Assembly: GCA_000381625.1 (NCBI GenBank)
Contig: KB906767.1
Coordinates: 5,934,462-5,998,461, forward strand
Reading direction: 5' to 3'
Length of the DNA: 64,000 nucleotides
Source: Bryobacterales bacterium KBS 96
GTDB taxonomy: Bacteria > Acidobacteriota > Terriglobia > Bryobacterales > Bryobacteraceae
Below the pieces are notes generated by a model, which saw only the letters and a program-made list of their open reading frames with translations, had not been told where the DNA came from and did not search any database. How positions within the stretch are numbered: the stretch's first letter is position 1; each line of letters begins with the position of its first letter. Positions 41,260 through 51,570 of this stretch are shown piece after piece. The translations under genes were made by a program, and so were the position numbers.

Positions 41260-44070
41260 ATGATTCTCGAGGCACAGTTTGCCAAGGTTTTTGGCACGAA
41301 GCACGACCGCGAAGTGAAGAGTTTGCGGCCGATGATTGCGGCCATTAACGATCTTGAGCCCCAAATGCAGTCTCTCTCGGACGAGCAACTGGCGGCCAAA
41401 ACCGTCGAATTCAAAGAGCAGATTGCGAACGGTGCTTCGCTCGACGATATTCTCATTGAAGCGTTCGCCGTATGCCGCGAAGCGGGCCGCCGCGTTCTGA
41501 ATATGCGGCATTTCGACGTGCAGTTGATCGGCGGCATCGAATTGCACCGCGGCCGGATCGCCGAAATGAAAACCGGCGAGGGCAAGACGCTCGTCGCCAC
41601 CCTGCCCTGTTATCTCAACGGGCTCAGCGGCAAAGGCGTACACGTTGTTACGGTCAACGATTATCTGGCGAAGCGCGATTCGGAGTGGATGGGCCGGCTT
41701 CACAAATTTCTTGGTTTGACCGTCGGGACCATCGTCCACGACCTCGATGACGACGAGCGCAAAGCCGCTTACGGCGCCGATATCACTTACGGAACGAACA
41801 ATGAATTCGGCTTCGACTACTTGCGCGATAACATGAAATTCCGCCTGGACGATTGCGTGCAGCGCGAGCATAATTTCGCCATTGTCGATGAGGTCGACTC
41901 CATCCTTATAGATGAGGCGCGTACGCCGCTCATCATTTCCGGTCCGAGCGAAGAGTCGACCGATAAGTATTACAAGGTCAATCGCATCATTCCGTTTCTC
42001 GAACGCGGCGAGGTAATCGAGGGCAAGGAACCGGGCCAGCAGTACACTACCGGCGATTTCACCGTTGACGAAAAGCATCGCGCCGCTGCTCTAACCGAGC
42101 AGGGTGTCTTGAAGGTGGAAAAGCTTCTTGGCACCGGAAACCTCTACGATCCCGCCAACATCGAGATGAACCATCACGTGCAGCAGGCCCTGCGTGCGCA
42201 TGTGCTCTATCAGCCCGACCGCGACTACGTGATTCAAGATGGCAAGGTGGTGATCGTCGACGAGTTCACCGGGCGCCTGATGCCCGGCCGCCGTTGGAGC
42301 GATGGTCTGCATCAGGCTGTCGAGGCCAAGGAAAACGTGAAAATCGAGCGTGAAACACAAACGCTCGCCAGCATCACGTTCCAGAACTACTTCCGCATGT
42401 ATAGGAAACTCGCCGGCATGACCGGCACCGCGGATACGGAAGCGACGGAGTTTAGAAAGATCTACAATCTCGCGGTAACGGTCATTCCCACCAACAAGCC
42501 GTTGATCCGGCTGGAGAGCCCGGACGTCGTTTACCGCACCGAGGAAGAAAAGTTTCGCAATGCCGCGAAGGAGATCAAGGAGTCGAATGCAAAGGGCCGC
42601 CCTGTGCTCGTTGGCACTGTCTCGGTGGAAAAGTCGGAAAAGCTGGCGTCCATTCTGAAGAAGATGGGCGTCAAGCACGAAGTGCTGAACGCGAAAAATC
42701 ACGAGCGCGAGGCCTCGATCATCGCGCAGGCGGGACGCAAGGGCGCGGTCACCGTTTCCACCAATATGGCCGGCCGCGGCACCGATATTTTGCTGGGCGG
42801 CAACCCGGACTTCCTCCTAATGGAACGGCTCAAGAAAAAAGGCAAGCCGCTCGAAACTATTCCGCAGGAAGAACTCGAACAGGAACTGGCGGGCATCAAG
42901 GCTGAAATCGAGAAAGAGCGCCAGGAAGTGATCGCGCTCGGCGGACTGCATATCGTCGGCACTGAACGGCACGAGTCGCGCCGCATCGATAACCAGCTTC
43001 GTGGACGCGCCGGACGGCAGGGCGACCCCGGCAGCTCGCGCTTTTTTCTTTCACTCCAGGACGATCTGCTGCGCATTTTCGGCGGCGATCGAATGCAGCG
43101 CCTGATGCTGCGGCTCGGCATGGAAGAAGACGTGCCGATCGAGTCGAGGCTTATCTCCAAGCGCATTCAATCCGCGCAGGAAACCGTCGAAGCGCAAAAC
43201 TTCGCTTCGCGCAAACACGTTCTCGAATACGACGACGTGATGAACAAGCAACGGCAGGCCGTGTACGGCATGCGGCATCAACTGCTTGAAGGCGTGAACC
43301 AGAAGGAGCGCATCCTCGAGATGGTGCGCGGCATCGTTCAATCTTTTCTCGATCAATTCTGCCCGCCGAATAAGCATATCGATGAGTACAATCTCCTGGG
43401 CCTTCAAAATGCGATCGTGAATCAGTTCGGCGTGAAGATCGAAATCGCCGATGTGGAAGGACAGCTCGCGACCGACCTCGAACAGCAGATTTTCGATACG
43501 CTCGTTGGCCGCTACGACGAGAAGGAACGTATGGTGGGCGCCGACAATATGCGCGAAGCCGAGCGCATCATCATGCTGAACGTCATCGATAACCAGTGGA
43601 AAGATCACCTGTTATCGATGGATCACTTGAAAGAGGGGATCGGACTTCGCGGATATGGCCAGAAAGATCCGCTGATCGAATATAAGCGGGAAGGCTTCGA
43701 GATGTTCCAGGACATGATGGAACGCATCGAAGACGAGACAATCCGGTATTTGTTCTTCCTGCGCATCGAAACGTCCGGAGGAGATGTTCCCGTGCCGTAT
43801 CCGGAGCCTGAGGACGAGGAAGAAGATGAATCGGAAGAAGAGGCCGAACTAGCGGCGGTCGCCGCGCAGCGGGAGGCCGAACGATCGGTGCTCGACCTCA
43901 CGCGCAACATCCAGCGGAAAAAAGAGAAGGAACTCGCCGCCATGCAGTTTATGGGCGGCGAGGCATCCAGCGCGCCACAGGCGGCGTCAAATCCATACAA
44001 GAACGTGGGACGCAACGATCCGTGCCCCTGCGGCAGCGGAAAGAAATTCAAGAAATGCCACGGAGCCTGA
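41260..44070 (+). CDS. secA: Preprotein translocase ATPase SecA
   Basis: This 936-residue protein has every SecA landmark: Walker A in [14 protein letters not shown] (about 100), [14 protein letters not shown], the Walker B-type [21 protein letters not shown], the helicase motif [14 protein letters not shown], the [14 protein letters not shown]-type motif [16 protein letters not shown], and the C-terminal zinc site [16 protein letters not shown]. It drives Sec-dependent export with SecYEG. A GGAGG ribosome site precedes the ATG. The next gene starts 16 bp before its stop. Confidence 0.98.
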   Translation: MILEAQFAKVFGTKHDREVKSLRPMIAAINDLEPQMQSLSDEQLAAKTVEFKEQIANGASLDDILIEAFAVCREAGRRVLNMRHFDVQLIGGIELHRGRIAEMKTGEGKTLVATLPCYLNGLSGKGVHVVTVNDYLAKRDSEWMGRLHKFLGLTVGTIVHDLDDDERKAAYGADITYGTNNEFGFDYLRDNMKFRLDDCVQREHNFAIVDEVDSILIDEARTPLIISGPSEESTDKYYKVNRIIPFLERGEVIEGKEPGQQYTTGDFTVDEKHRAAALTEQGVLKVEKLLGTGNLYDPANIEMNHHVQQALRAHVLYQPDRDYVIQDGKVVIVDEFTGRLMPGRRWSDGLHQAVEAKENVKIERETQTLASITFQNYFRMYRKLAGMTGTADTEATEFRKIYNLAVTVIPTNKPLIRLESPDVVYRTEEEKFRNAAKEIKESNAKGRPVLVGTVSVEKSEKLASILKKMGVKHEVLNAKNHEREASIIAQAGRKGAVTVSTNMAGRGTDILLGGNPDFLLMERLKKKGKPLETIPQEELEQELAGIKAEIEKERQEVIALGGLHIVGTERHESRRIDNQLRGRAGRQGDPGSSRFFLSLQDDLLRIFGGDRMQRLMLRLGMEEDVPIESRLISKRIQSAQETVEAQNFASRKHVLEYDDVMNKQRQAVYGMRHQLLEGVNQKERILEMVRGIVQSFLDQFCPPNKHIDEYNLLGLQNAIVNQFGVKIEIADVEGQLATDLEQQIFDTLVGRYDEKERMVGADNMREAERIIMLNVIDNQWKDHLLSMDHLKEGIGLRGYGQKDPLIEYKREGFEMFQDMMERIEDETIRYLFFLRIETSGGDVPVPYPEPEDEEEDESEEEAELAAVAAQREAERSVLDLTRNIQRKKEKELAAMQFMGGEASSAPQAASNPYKNVGRNDPCPCGSGKKFKKCHGA

Positions 44071-45047
44071 TCGCGCTAGCGGCGATTTTCCTCGGCTCAA
44101 TTGCCTTCGCGGCCCCGGTGTCGCTGTTGCCGGCGAATTTGGGTTCGTATCGCAAAATAGCATCCCAGGCAATCTCCCCGGTTGACCCGCAGGTCTTTCA
44201 GGAGTTTGGATTTACGTCGGCGGAGTCCGCCAGTTACCGCGGCCCGAAGGGGCAGGGAACTCTCGCCGCTTACCAGATGAAAGACGCCACGGCCGCACTG
44301 GCCGCTTGGGAATGGCTGCGCCCGGCCGATTCGCGCCGGTGCAATTATTCACCGTATTGCGCCGAAGATCGCGGCCGCGTGCTGCTTCTGGATGCGAATT
44401 ACGTCCTGGAATTTCGAGGCGTCACGCCGAGCAAGGATCTCCTTCAGACGCTCGAAGCCGGCCTTCCGAACCGGCGCGAATCGGCCCCCCCGCCGGTTCT
44501 GGCGTTCGTTCCGCATAAGGATTTAGTCTCCAATTCGGCGAAATACGTTCTTGGCCCCAGCGCACTTGGCAAAATCGCCCCCCAGCTTGCAGGCTCCAAA
44601 CCCGGTTTCGACGAGGGGGCGGAAGCGCATTTTACGGAATATCGCCTCGATGGCGGGTTGGCCAAACTGGTGTTGTTTTATTACCCCAGCCCGGAGATGG
44701 CGCGGCTTCATGTAGTCGCCTTTAAGTCGATTCCCGGCGTGCAGGCGAAGCGATCGGGAGTGCTGGTGGCCGTGGTGCTGCCAGGAGCGACTGAGAAGCA
44801 GGCGGACGCTATTCTCGGCCAGGTGGAGTATGAGGCGAAGATCACCTGGAACGAATCGCCTCAGCCTGATCCGATGCCGGTTTTGTACAGGCTTTTGGTC
44901 AATATCGTCTATCTTTGCATCCTGTTAGCGGCTCTTTGCTTTGCCGCTGGTGTAATGTACGGAATGATGCGGCTGTATCGTCGCCGGTTTGGGACGCTCG
45001 AAGAAGACGAAGCGATGACGACACTTCATTTGACCGCCAGAGAGTGA
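44055..45047 (+). CDS. Secreted DUF6599-like protein with a C-terminal membrane anchor
   Basis: The start at 44055 ([20 protein letters not shown]) lies 16 bp inside secA and gives a signal peptide and 330 residues. The domain between about 20 and 275 is of DUF6599 type: [33 protein letters not shown] and [20 protein letters not shown] membrane segment near 290 ([21 protein letters not shown]) then a short basic, cytoplasmic tail. Its function is not known. The position right behind secA may reflect co-expression only. Confidence 0.65.
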   Translation: MPRSLIALAAIFLGSIAFAAPVSLLPANLGSYRKIASQAISPVDPQVFQEFGFTSAESASYRGPKGQGTLAAYQMKDATAALAAWEWLRPADSRRCNYSPYCAEDRGRVLLLDANYVLEFRGVTPSKDLLQTLEAGLPNRRESAPPPVLAFVPHKDLVSNSAKYVLGPSALGKIAPQLAGSKPGFDEGAEAHFTEYRLDGGLAKLVLFYYPSPEMARLHVVAFKSIPGVQAKRSGVLVAVVLPGATEKQADAILGQVEYEAKITWNESPQPDPMPVLYRLLVNIVYLCILLAALCFAAGVMYGMMRLYRRRFGTLEEDEAMTTLHLTARE

Positions 45048-45192
45048 GCGAGTTCACGTTTATTCGTCAGGCCAGAACTGTTTTCCACAGGGGGCAAACC
45101 TTCGTTTTGACGCCGGCCGGAAAACAAGACGACCCATAAATGGTTTGACTGGAGCGGTTTGGACGGTGGAAAAAAATTCGGGAAAATCGGCC

Positions 45193-45221
45193 TTGACTTC
45201 CCCCCTCGCTCGCCCTACACT
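45193..45221 (+). promoter_or_regulatory. Strong sigma-70-type promoter
   Basis: TTGACT (45193-45198) and TACACT (45216-45221) are separated by exactly 17 bp, five of six and close to five of six matches to the consensus boxes. It points at a start site near 45228, the 5-prime end of the predicted RNA described next. No coding frame starts nearby. Confidence 0.7.
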
Positions 45222-45227
45222 CCAATC

Positions 45228-45354
45228 ACAAACAGGTTTTGTCGGTTGCGAAGCCGTCGAATCTGATTCTCCCATCAAACGTAAACCTGCTTGTGCAGGC
45301 TCCTGGAAACAGGAAGGGAAAGTGCTCATTCACCAAAGAATGAGCATTTTCTTT
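45228..45354 (+). ncRNA. Candidate structured small RNA or leader, unknown class
   Basis: From the predicted start near 45228 to a terminator ending at 45354 lies about 127 nt with no good reading frame. It can fold as follows: a closing helix CAGGTTT (45233-45239) with AAACCTG (45283-45289); within it CGGTT-GCGA-AGCCG (45243-45256), a GNRA tetraloop; then TCCTG-GAAA-CAGGA (45301-45314), a second GNRA loop; then the terminator. CCTGC-TTGT-GCAGG (45286-45299) competes with the closing helix, so a switch between two folds is possible. It could be a free RNA or an attenuator for the ABC exporter 113 bp downstream. Confidence 0.55.
45323..45354 (+). terminator. Rho-independent terminator of the candidate RNA
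   Basis: TGCTCATTC (45323-45331) pairs perfectly with GAATGAGCA (45338-45346) around ACCAAA, followed by TTTTCTTT. The orientation is the same as the promoter at 45193 and the ABC exporter gene. Confidence 0.8.
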
Positions 45355-45466
45355 ATGCGGCTCGCTCCGCGGAAGCCCGTATAGCCGTGAGCCTAGCCGG
45401 ATCTCCAGGCAGGCGCCTAACCAGTCGGGCGTCGCGGTAAGCGGCTTTTCACGTTACGCTAGCATC

Positions 45467-47299
45467 ATGCGGCCGCCCCCAACGAAACCGGAAGAACTGC
45501 CGCAAAGCTGGACCCAGCGCCTGCAAGCTTTGCGGAACGTTCCTCCGCTCCTAAAGCTGGTCTGGCAAACCAGCCCGGGGCTCTGTCTGGCAACGCTTGT
45601 CTTGCGTCTGGTGGCTTCGTTTGTTCCGCTGGCGATGCTGTGGATTCCCAAGCTCATCATCGACCTGGTCGTTCGTGCAATCCGTCACCAACCGATAGAT
45701 AACGTTTTGATTTGGAAGCTGTTAGCGCTTGAGCTGGCGCTTGCGGTTCTTTCCGATGCCCTGTCCCGGTTCACCAGCCTGGTCGACAGCCTTCTGGGCG
45801 ATAAGTTCACGAATCATGTCAGCGTTCGGCTGATGGAGCACGCCAACTCGCTCGACTTGGTTTCGTTTGAAGATCCAGTGTTCTACGACAAGCTCGAACG
45901 GGCTCGCCGCCAAACGACGGCGCGGCTCGGTATGCTGGCGACTCTTGCCGGCATGACCCAGCAATTCATTACCCTCCTGACGATGATCTCGGCTGTGGTT
46001 TTTTACGCACCGTGGCTCCTCGTTCTGCTGATCGCCTCCACAATCCCCGTATTTCTGGGCGAGACTCATTTTGCGCTGCTGAACTACTCGATATTGTTCC
46101 GCTATACTCCTGAGCGCAGAGAGCTTGACTATCTCCGCTACCTGGGCGCAAGCAACGCCAGCGCGAAAGAAGTTAAGATTTTCGGCCTGGGCGGCTACCT
46201 GATTCGCCGGGCGCAACTTCTTTTCGATCGCTTCTACGATGAGAATAAAGCGCTGGCCATGCGGCGGGCGCTCCATGGTCTTTTTCTGGGTTTGATCCCG
46301 ACAGGAGCATATTACGGGGCGTATGCGTATATCATTACGCGCGCGCTGGCGGCCACAATTTCGGTCGGCGATCTGACGCTAATGGTGGGGGCCTTTTCGC
46401 GAGCAAGAACGATCATGGAGAGCCTTTTCTCCAATCTCGCCAATGTCTCCGAGCAGGCTCTTTTTATCAAAGACCTGTTCGATTTCTTCGACAGCAAACC
46501 GGCCATTGTTTCGCTCCCCGATGCGCTGCCGGCGCCCCGCCCCATTCGCCACGGCTTCGATTTCCAGAATGTCTCATTCTCCTATCCGGATTCGGACCGC
46601 AAGGTGCTCGACGGCGTCAGCTTCCGATTCGAACCTGCCGAGCGAATTGCGCTTGTGGGCGAGAACGGAGCCGGCAAGACCACTCTAGTGAAGCTGCTGG
46701 CTCGCCTGTACGACCCGACGGAGGGCCGTATTCTCCTCGACGACGTCGATCTTAGGGAGTACAGCGTCGACGATCTGCGGCATGAGATTGGAGTCATCTT
46801 TCAGGACTACATGCGCTATGACATGTTAGCTTCTGAAAACATTGGAGTTGGCCGGATTGAGAACGTCGAGGAAGAGCAGCGGATCATCCGTTCGGCGGAA
46901 AAAAGCCTGGCTGCCGGCGTGGTGGACTCGCTGCCGCAAAAGTATCAACAAATGCTGGGAAGGCGCTTCGAGGGAGGCACAGACCTCTCTACCGGGCAAT
47001 GGCAAAAGGTGGCGCTTGCGCGGGCCTACATGCGCGACGCGCAGATCCTGATTCTGGATGAACCGACTGCCAGCTTGGATGCCCGGGCGGAGTTTGAGGT
47101 CTATCAGCGATTTGTCGACCTGACGGCCGGTAAAATGGCGATTCTGATTTCCCACCGATTCTCGACCGTTCGTATGGCAGACCGCATTTTTGTGCTGGCC
47201 GATGGCCAGATTGTCGAGCAGGGCAATCACCAGCAGCTTGTGGCGCTGGGAGGCCGCTACGCCGAACTCTTCGAGATGCAGGCAGCCGGATATCGATAG
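45467..47299 (+). CDS. ABC exporter, fused membrane and ATPase domains
   Basis: The 610 residues hold a six-helix transmembrane domain (about 40-330) and a nucleotide-binding domain. Motifs are GENGAGKTTL (Walker A), LSTGQWQKVALARAYM (signature, with GQWQ in place of GGQRQ), ILILDEPTASLD (Walker B) and the ILISHRFSTV switch. GQWQ-type signatures are frequent in exporters related to those of lantibiotics and other peptides. No peptidase domain is present, and no precursor peptide was seen nearby, so substrate is unknown. The candidate RNA sits in its upstream region. Confidence 0.9.
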   Translation: MRPPPTKPEELPQSWTQRLQALRNVPPLLKLVWQTSPGLCLATLVLRLVASFVPLAMLWIPKLIIDLVVRAIRHQPIDNVLIWKLLALELALAVLSDALSRFTSLVDSLLGDKFTNHVSVRLMEHANSLDLVSFEDPVFYDKLERARRQTTARLGMLATLAGMTQQFITLLTMISAVVFYAPWLLVLLIASTIPVFLGETHFALLNYSILFRYTPERRELDYLRYLGASNASAKEVKIFGLGGYLIRRAQLLFDRFYDENKALAMRRALHGLFLGLIPTGAYYGAYAYIITRALAATISVGDLTLMVGAFSRARTIMESLFSNLANVSEQALFIKDLFDFFDSKPAIVSLPDALPAPRPIRHGFDFQNVSFSYPDSDRKVLDGVSFRFEPAERIALVGENGAGKTTLVKLLARLYDPTEGRILLDDVDLREYSVDDLRHEIGVIFQDYMRYDMLASENIGVGRIENVEEEQRIIRSAEKSLAAGVVDSLPQKYQQMLGRRFEGGTDLSTGQWQKVALARAYMRDAQILILDEPTASLDARAEFEVYQRFVDLTAGKMAILISHRFSTVRMADRIFVLADGQIVEQGNHQQLVALGGRYAELFEMQAAGYR

Positions 47300-47349
47300 C
47301 GAGTTCGAGCTAGGCACGCCTCGCCCTCGGAGATAAACCAAAACGGCGC

Positions 47350-47751
47350 TTATTTAGCCTGCCGCGCGTGTGAGCGGCCGGTCGTCTTCTCCCCATGGTC
47401 CGCGCCGCCCCCAAGCGCCTGGATGAGCGCGGCTGCCGGGGCTGGCTTTACCAGTAGTTGATCCACAAGAAGCCGTTCTGGCCGCGCTTCGAGAACGTTG
47501 GCTCGGGCTCCTGTGAGCACGATGAGGCGCATTGCGGGATTCATGGTTTTCAGATCGCGAATGAGAGCGAGGCCGTCTTCGATCGTGGGTAACCGCAAAT
47601 CGATCACGGCGGCGTTTGGGCGCTCCTCTGCGGCGATTGTCTTCGCACTTGCGGCATCCCCGGCTTCCGACACTTCAAATCCCGTCTGCGACAGTAACAA
47701 GGCGCGGATCTCGCGCTGGTCCGCATCGTCATCGATAATCAATATTTTCAT
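47350..47751 (-). CDS. Receiver-only response regulator
   Basis: A 133-residue single CheY-like domain: acidic pocket Asp7-Asp9 (ILIIDDDADQ), phosphorylation site Asp51 (AAVIDLRLP), Thr80 (LIVLTGA) and Lys102 (LLVKPAP) are all present, so it can be phosphorylated. A low-complexity charged tail (GGGADHGEKTTGRSH) follows. No output domain. Single receivers act in phosphorelays or by binding a partner protein. The gene converges on the ABC exporter and lies 27 bp from the next minus-strand gene's stop. Confidence 0.9.
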   Translation of the reverse strand: MKILIIDDDADQREIRALLLSQTGFEVSEAGDAASAKTIAAEERPNAAVIDLRLPTIEDGLALIRDLKTMNPAMRLIVLTGARANVLEARPERLLVDQLLVKPAPAAALIQALGGGADHGEKTTGRSHARQAK

Positions 47752-47778
47752 GGAGACACAAACGGCGATAGGCCGGGC

Positions 47779-48249
47779 CTATTGAGCGAACTTGATCTGC
47801 GCGACTGCGAGTCGCGGCATCGCCTGATTCCAATCGGCTGGCAGCGTATCGAACGGCAGCCGGAAGTCCCGAGTCTGTTGCGGCGTGAACGGCTTTGCCG
47901 TGGCGCGCACAATCGGAACCTTCTCCCGATGCACCTCGCGACCGTCTACACCGTAAAAGATGCAGTATACGTCCACGGAATCCAATGTGCGATTGCCTTT
48001 GTTCGTGATTTTGCCCTCTATCTCGACGACCCGCTGCTGCATGAAATTCTCTGCCGCCTTCATGCTGACATCGCTCAAATCAAGATTTTTGACGTATGCC
48101 TTCGATTCCGCCGATGCAGGACTATTATCCGGTTTCGGAGGGCCGGAGCGAAGGTAAAAATAAGCCGTGACCAGCACAGCCAGCGCGACTGCTCCGATAA
48201 TAATTGGTATGTAGGATGCCTTGCGTTTTTCAGAAGCGGAGCGTGGCAT
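47779..48249 (-). CDS. Membrane-anchored DUF2393/FxLYD-like protein
   Basis: A 156-residue protein with one N-terminal membrane segment (about 14-33, PIIIGAVALAVLVTAYFYL), basic residues before it. The outer part is an immunoglobulin-like domain: VEIEGKITNKGNRTLDSVDVYCIFYG and FTPQQTRDFRLPFDTLPADW, close to DUF2393/FxLYD beta-sandwich domains, which are thought to bind ligands at the cell surface. Function unknown. It is upstream of the receiver gene on the same strand. Confidence 0.7.
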   Translation of the reverse strand: MPRSASEKRKASYIPIIIGAVALAVLVTAYFYLRSGPPKPDNSPASAESKAYVKNLDLSDVSMKAAENFMQQRVVEIEGKITNKGNRTLDSVDVYCIFYGVDGREVHREKVPIVRATAKPFTPQQTRDFRLPFDTLPADWNQAMPRLAVAQIKFAQ

Positions 48250-48361
48250 AACACGATAAGCTCAAACAACAGGGTACCCGAGTACGATGCCTCGGCTGGG
48301 TGTTTGTTTCGTGTTCTAATCGGGATGCAACCCGAAGACTGAAGGTGTACGTCAGACGTTC

Positions 48362-49756
48362 ATGAAGTTTGCGCCGTCCCTGTTAGCTGCCGCGATGTTC
48401 TGCGCGCTCTTGCCGCCCGGCGCGCAGGCGCAGTATGGGCCTGAGATGCCTTTGCCTGGCATTCACCGCAGACCTGGAGATTCTTCGCAGGACAACAGCC
48501 AACCTTCACCCAAAGACCATGCTTCGTCGAAAGACAATTTCGAGGCGGAGGGCCGGGTGCAATCAATGGACGCCAAGGCGCTGCTGGTCGCGACCAACGA
48601 CGGCCGGCTCTTGAATTTCAAGCTGACCGATTCCACCCAGTTTGTTCGGAACGAGAAGGCCATCACGGCGAATGCGATTCATCAACGCGCAACAGTCCAT
48701 GTAGTTGCAAATGAGGACGGTGAGAGCTATCTGACGGCGCGGCGCGTGGAGTTGCTGAAAGATCCCGCCGCGCCGCCGACGCCCGGAGTATCCTCGCCCG
48801 GGGCGCCGCAAACCGCTGCGGCCACTGAGGAAGTGCATCCCGAAGTGCTGGGCACTCCCGTGGACGCGCCAGGCCGCCCCGTTCTGCGGCGTGGTGGTCC
48901 CTCCGGCGAGCACGAAGGCTCCGTGCCGGGCGCGGGAATCGGCGCAGCCAAAAATCGGACAACGGCTGAAAATCGCGGCTCGGGAGACGACGATTCCGGA
49001 ATCATCATTGAGGCGCCAGCGAAGGAGGATGCGGCGCCGGGCAGCAAGCCTGGATCAGCATCGTCACAGGAACTCGTTCATAAAGCGAAGGACTGGGTCG
49101 GCTCGTTTTCGGGCGGCCTTCCGAATTATGTTTGCCAGCAGATCACCACGCGCTACCAGGAGGAATCGAAATCCGCGGGATGGCAGGCGCTCGACGTCGT
49201 GACGGCACAGGTTGTTTATGAAGACGGAAAGGAACAGTACCGCAATATCACGGTCGGGGGCAGGAAAACAAACAAGAGCATGCTCGAACTGGGCGGCGAC
49301 ACCTCAACCGGCGAATTTGGTTCAACGCTGCGCAGCCTGTTTTCCGATGGAAGCCAGGCGCAATTTAAGTATTTCCGCAGTTCGAACTGGTCGCGCGGGA
49401 ATGCCGTAATCTACGATTTCAAAGTGGCGCTGCACAATTCCGACTGGCAGATTCGAGTCGGCGGCCAGACGTTGGTCCCGGCCTATAGCGGGAGCGTGTG
49501 GATCGACAAGGCGACAGCGCAGGTGCGGCGGATCGAGATGCAGGCTGATAAGATTCCGACGGATTTTCCGCTCGACACCGTGCAATGGGCCGTCGATTAC
49601 GATATGGTTCCGTTGGGAACCGCTTCGTTTCTTCTGCCGATTCGCGCCGAGAATCTCGGATGCCAGCGCGGAACGTCTACCTGCATGAAAAACACAATCG
49701 AATTCCGTAATTACCAAAAATTCGCCGGCCAAAGCACAATTACGTACGACAAATAG
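48362..49756 (+). CDS. Hypothetical secreted protein with a DUF5666-like region
   Basis: The 464 residues start with a signal peptide (MKFAPSLLAAAMFCALLPPG, AQAQ). Residues about 60-125 (EAEGRVQSMDAKALLVATNDGRLLNFKL, ATVHVVANEDGESYLTARRVELL) look like the small DUF5666 beta domain. A long proline- and glycine-rich linker follows. The C-terminal 240 residues (LPNYVCQQITTRYQEES, STGEFGSTLRSLFSDG, SGSVWIDKATAQVRRIEMQADKIP) occur in many Acidobacteria proteins with no known role. It converges on the methyltransferase gene. Confidence 0.65.
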   Translation: MKFAPSLLAAAMFCALLPPGAQAQYGPEMPLPGIHRRPGDSSQDNSQPSPKDHASSKDNFEAEGRVQSMDAKALLVATNDGRLLNFKLTDSTQFVRNEKAITANAIHQRATVHVVANEDGESYLTARRVELLKDPAAPPTPGVSSPGAPQTAAATEEVHPEVLGTPVDAPGRPVLRRGGPSGEHEGSVPGAGIGAAKNRTTAENRGSGDDDSGIIIEAPAKEDAAPGSKPGSASSQELVHKAKDWVGSFSGGLPNYVCQQITTRYQEESKSAGWQALDVVTAQVVYEDGKEQYRNITVGGRKTNKSMLELGGDTSTGEFGSTLRSLFSDGSQAQFKYFRSSNWSRGNAVIYDFKVALHNSDWQIRVGGQTLVPAYSGSVWIDKATAQVRRIEMQADKIPTDFPLDTVQWAVDYDMVPLGTASFLLPIRAENLGCQRGTSTCMKNTIEFRNYQKFAGQSTITYDK

Positions 49757-49773
49757 GCCGTGTTGTTCCGGGG

Positions 49774-50535
49774 CTACATCTTTATCGCGACGATGCGCAA
49801 GCGCCGATAGTCGGCGATCCAGCCGTCTTCACGCCACAGGATGGGCCGCAACACGTTGAGCACTTCATCGAGCGCCTCTCTCCGCCGTTCGGGAGGCAGT
49901 TGCTCAAAGTAATACCACTTGAACTGGCGAATCCAGTCTTCCATGCCATTCGTTCCTTCGAGAGGCGTGGGACGGTCGAAGAGTTGCGCAAAGCGAACCT
50001 CCAGGCCGTTTGCTTCGAGGACGGAACTGTATTCACCGACGGACGGGAAATACGTGCGGGACTTCGGCATTGTGACAGTTTCAAAATGGCAAAGCACCGA
50101 TTCGATGGCATCTTGAATGTGACCGATATTGCGCCTGCCGCCGAGTTCCGCCACCAGTCTGCCATTGCGTCGCAGAGCCCGTGAGATGGCTGCCGCGACG
50201 CCTTCGACGTTGGTCATCCAATGGAGGGCAGCATTTGAAAACACCGCGTCGAATTCATCCTCGAATTTCATCTCGCCGGCATTTTGGAGCTGAAACCGCA
50301 GTTGCGGAAAGTTCTGTCGCGCCTGGCCAATCATTTCGGGGGATGCGTCGATCCCGACCACTTCGGCTCCGCGTTGCGCAATCCGATCCGTCAGATGACC
50401 AGTGCCGCACCCAAGGTCGAGAATCCGTTCGCCCGGCATCGGATCGAGCAGGTCAATCACGCCCTGTCCCAATTTCCAGACGAAGCTGTGTTTTGCTTCG
50501 TAGAGTTCGGCGTCCCAGTTAGCTTTTGCGCTCAC
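49774..50535 (-). CDS. Class I SAM-dependent methyltransferase (trans-aconitate methyltransferase-like)
   Basis: A 253-residue Rossmann methyltransferase: the SAM site is ILDLGCGTGHLTDRIA, the acidic strand-2 end is EVVGIDASPEMI, and DAVFSNAALHWM is motif IV. The order and the C-terminal region (TYFPSVGEYSSVLEANGLEV) match Tam-like carboxylate methyltransferases. Substrate is not known. It is cytoplasmic. The start (50535) lies 94 bp from the endonuclease IV start on the opposite strand, so both share a control region. Confidence 0.87.
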   Translation of the reverse strand: MSAKANWDAELYEAKHSFVWKLGQGVIDLLDPMPGERILDLGCGTGHLTDRIAQRGAEVVGIDASPEMIGQARQNFPQLRFQLQNAGEMKFEDEFDAVFSNAALHWMTNVEGVAAAISRALRRNGRLVAELGGRRNIGHIQDAIESVLCHFETVTMPKSRTYFPSVGEYSSVLEANGLEVRFAQLFDRPTPLEGTNGMEDWIRQFKWYYFEQLPPERRREALDEVLNVLRPILWREDGWIADYRRLRIVAIKM

Positions 50536-50628
50536 GTTTTAATGATCGCCTATTACCGGCACGGAGCCGCCGCAAGTGCGCGAGTTGCACGGTATCAAAA
50601 ATACCGCGCTCTTCGCTTATCCTTGGAT

Positions 50629-51570
50629 TTGCGAATCGGCATTCATACATCGACCGCAGGATCGATCGAGCGCTCCGCCATCAAAGCGCACGAACTGGGC
50701 GCCAACACGTTCCAGATCTTTTCGTCAAGCCCGCGAATGTGGCGCGCGAAGCCGCCCGATCCTGCCCAGGTCCATTTGCTCAAACGCGAACGGGAACGTC
50801 ACGACTTGAAGCCGCTTGTGGTGCATGACAGCTACTTGATTAACCTTGCGAGCGCCGATCCGGTAATCCGGCAAAGGTCGATCGAAGCGTTCACCGGCGA
50901 GATTGAGCGATCGCTCGTAATCGGCGCCGAATATCTAGTCGCACATCCGGGCAACTATAAGGACTTGACGCTCGAACAGGGGCTTCTCAACGTCGCTGAG
51001 GGCCTCGCCAAGTCGTGGCGGGCAGCCGACAGCGCCCTGAAACGCGGCGCGGCGCTGACGATCCTTCTTGAAAACACGGCCGGCGCCCGCAACCAGCTTG
51101 GCGCGGATTTTGGCGATCTGGCAACGCTCCGCACTCTGGCCGGTCCTTATCTGGATATTCCGATCGGCTATTGTCTCGATACCTGCCACTGCTATGTATC
51201 GGGTAGAGACATCTCGACAGAAGCCGGACTGGCCGCGTTCATTCGCGAAGCAGACGACTCTCTGGGCCTGGACCATGTCCCGGTGATCCACGCCAACGAC
51301 GCAAAAACGGCTCTCGGCTCACACCTTGACCGTCATGCCCATATCGGTGCTGGTTATATTGGAAAGGAAGGCTTTCGCCGAATTCTCAGTCATCCGCGGT
51401 TGCGGGACAAGGCGTTTATCCTCGAAACGCCGGTTGACAAACCGGGTGACGATCTCCGCAACGTGACTGCATTGAAGGAGCTGGTCCCATTCCCGAACAA
51501 GCGTTTGACCACCACAGAATCGAAACGAAGTGGCACGAGCGGTGGAAGAACGATCCGGCGCTCTACGTAG
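50629..51570 (+). CDS. nfo: Endonuclease IV (AP endonuclease, DNA repair)
   Basis: I start at the TTG at 50629 ([12 protein letters not shown]), the usual N-terminus of the family, though no good ribosome site precedes it; an ATG at 50542 would add 29 residues. The 313-residue product has the three-zinc AP endonuclease motifs: [47 protein letters not shown] and [26 protein letters not shown]. It cuts DNA at abasic sites. The last 80 bp run through the start of leuS, so the C-terminal tail (about 27 residues) is not family sequence. Confidence 0.9.
   Translation: MRIGIHTSTAGSIERSAIKAHELGANTFQIFSSSPRMWRAKPPDPAQVHLLKRERERHDLKPLVVHDSYLINLASADPVIRQRSIEAFTGEIERSLVIGAEYLVAHPGNYKDLTLEQGLLNVAEGLAKSWRAADSALKRGAALTILLENTAGARNQLGADFGDLATLRTLAGPYLDIPIGYCLDTCHCYVSGRDISTEAGLAAFIREADDSLGLDHVPVIHANDAKTALGSHLDRHAHIGAGYIGKEGFRRILSHPRLRDKAFILETPVDKPGDDLRNVTALKELVPFPNKRLTTTESKRSGTSGGRTIRRST

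Noticed and set aside
41233-42078. A 281-codon minus-strand open frame opposite secA
   Set aside because: Shadow of secA; no domain or ribosome site.
45081-45089. TTTTCCACA resembling a DnaA box
   Set aside because: A single site with one mismatch and no cluster of boxes or AT-rich unwinding region; not an origin.
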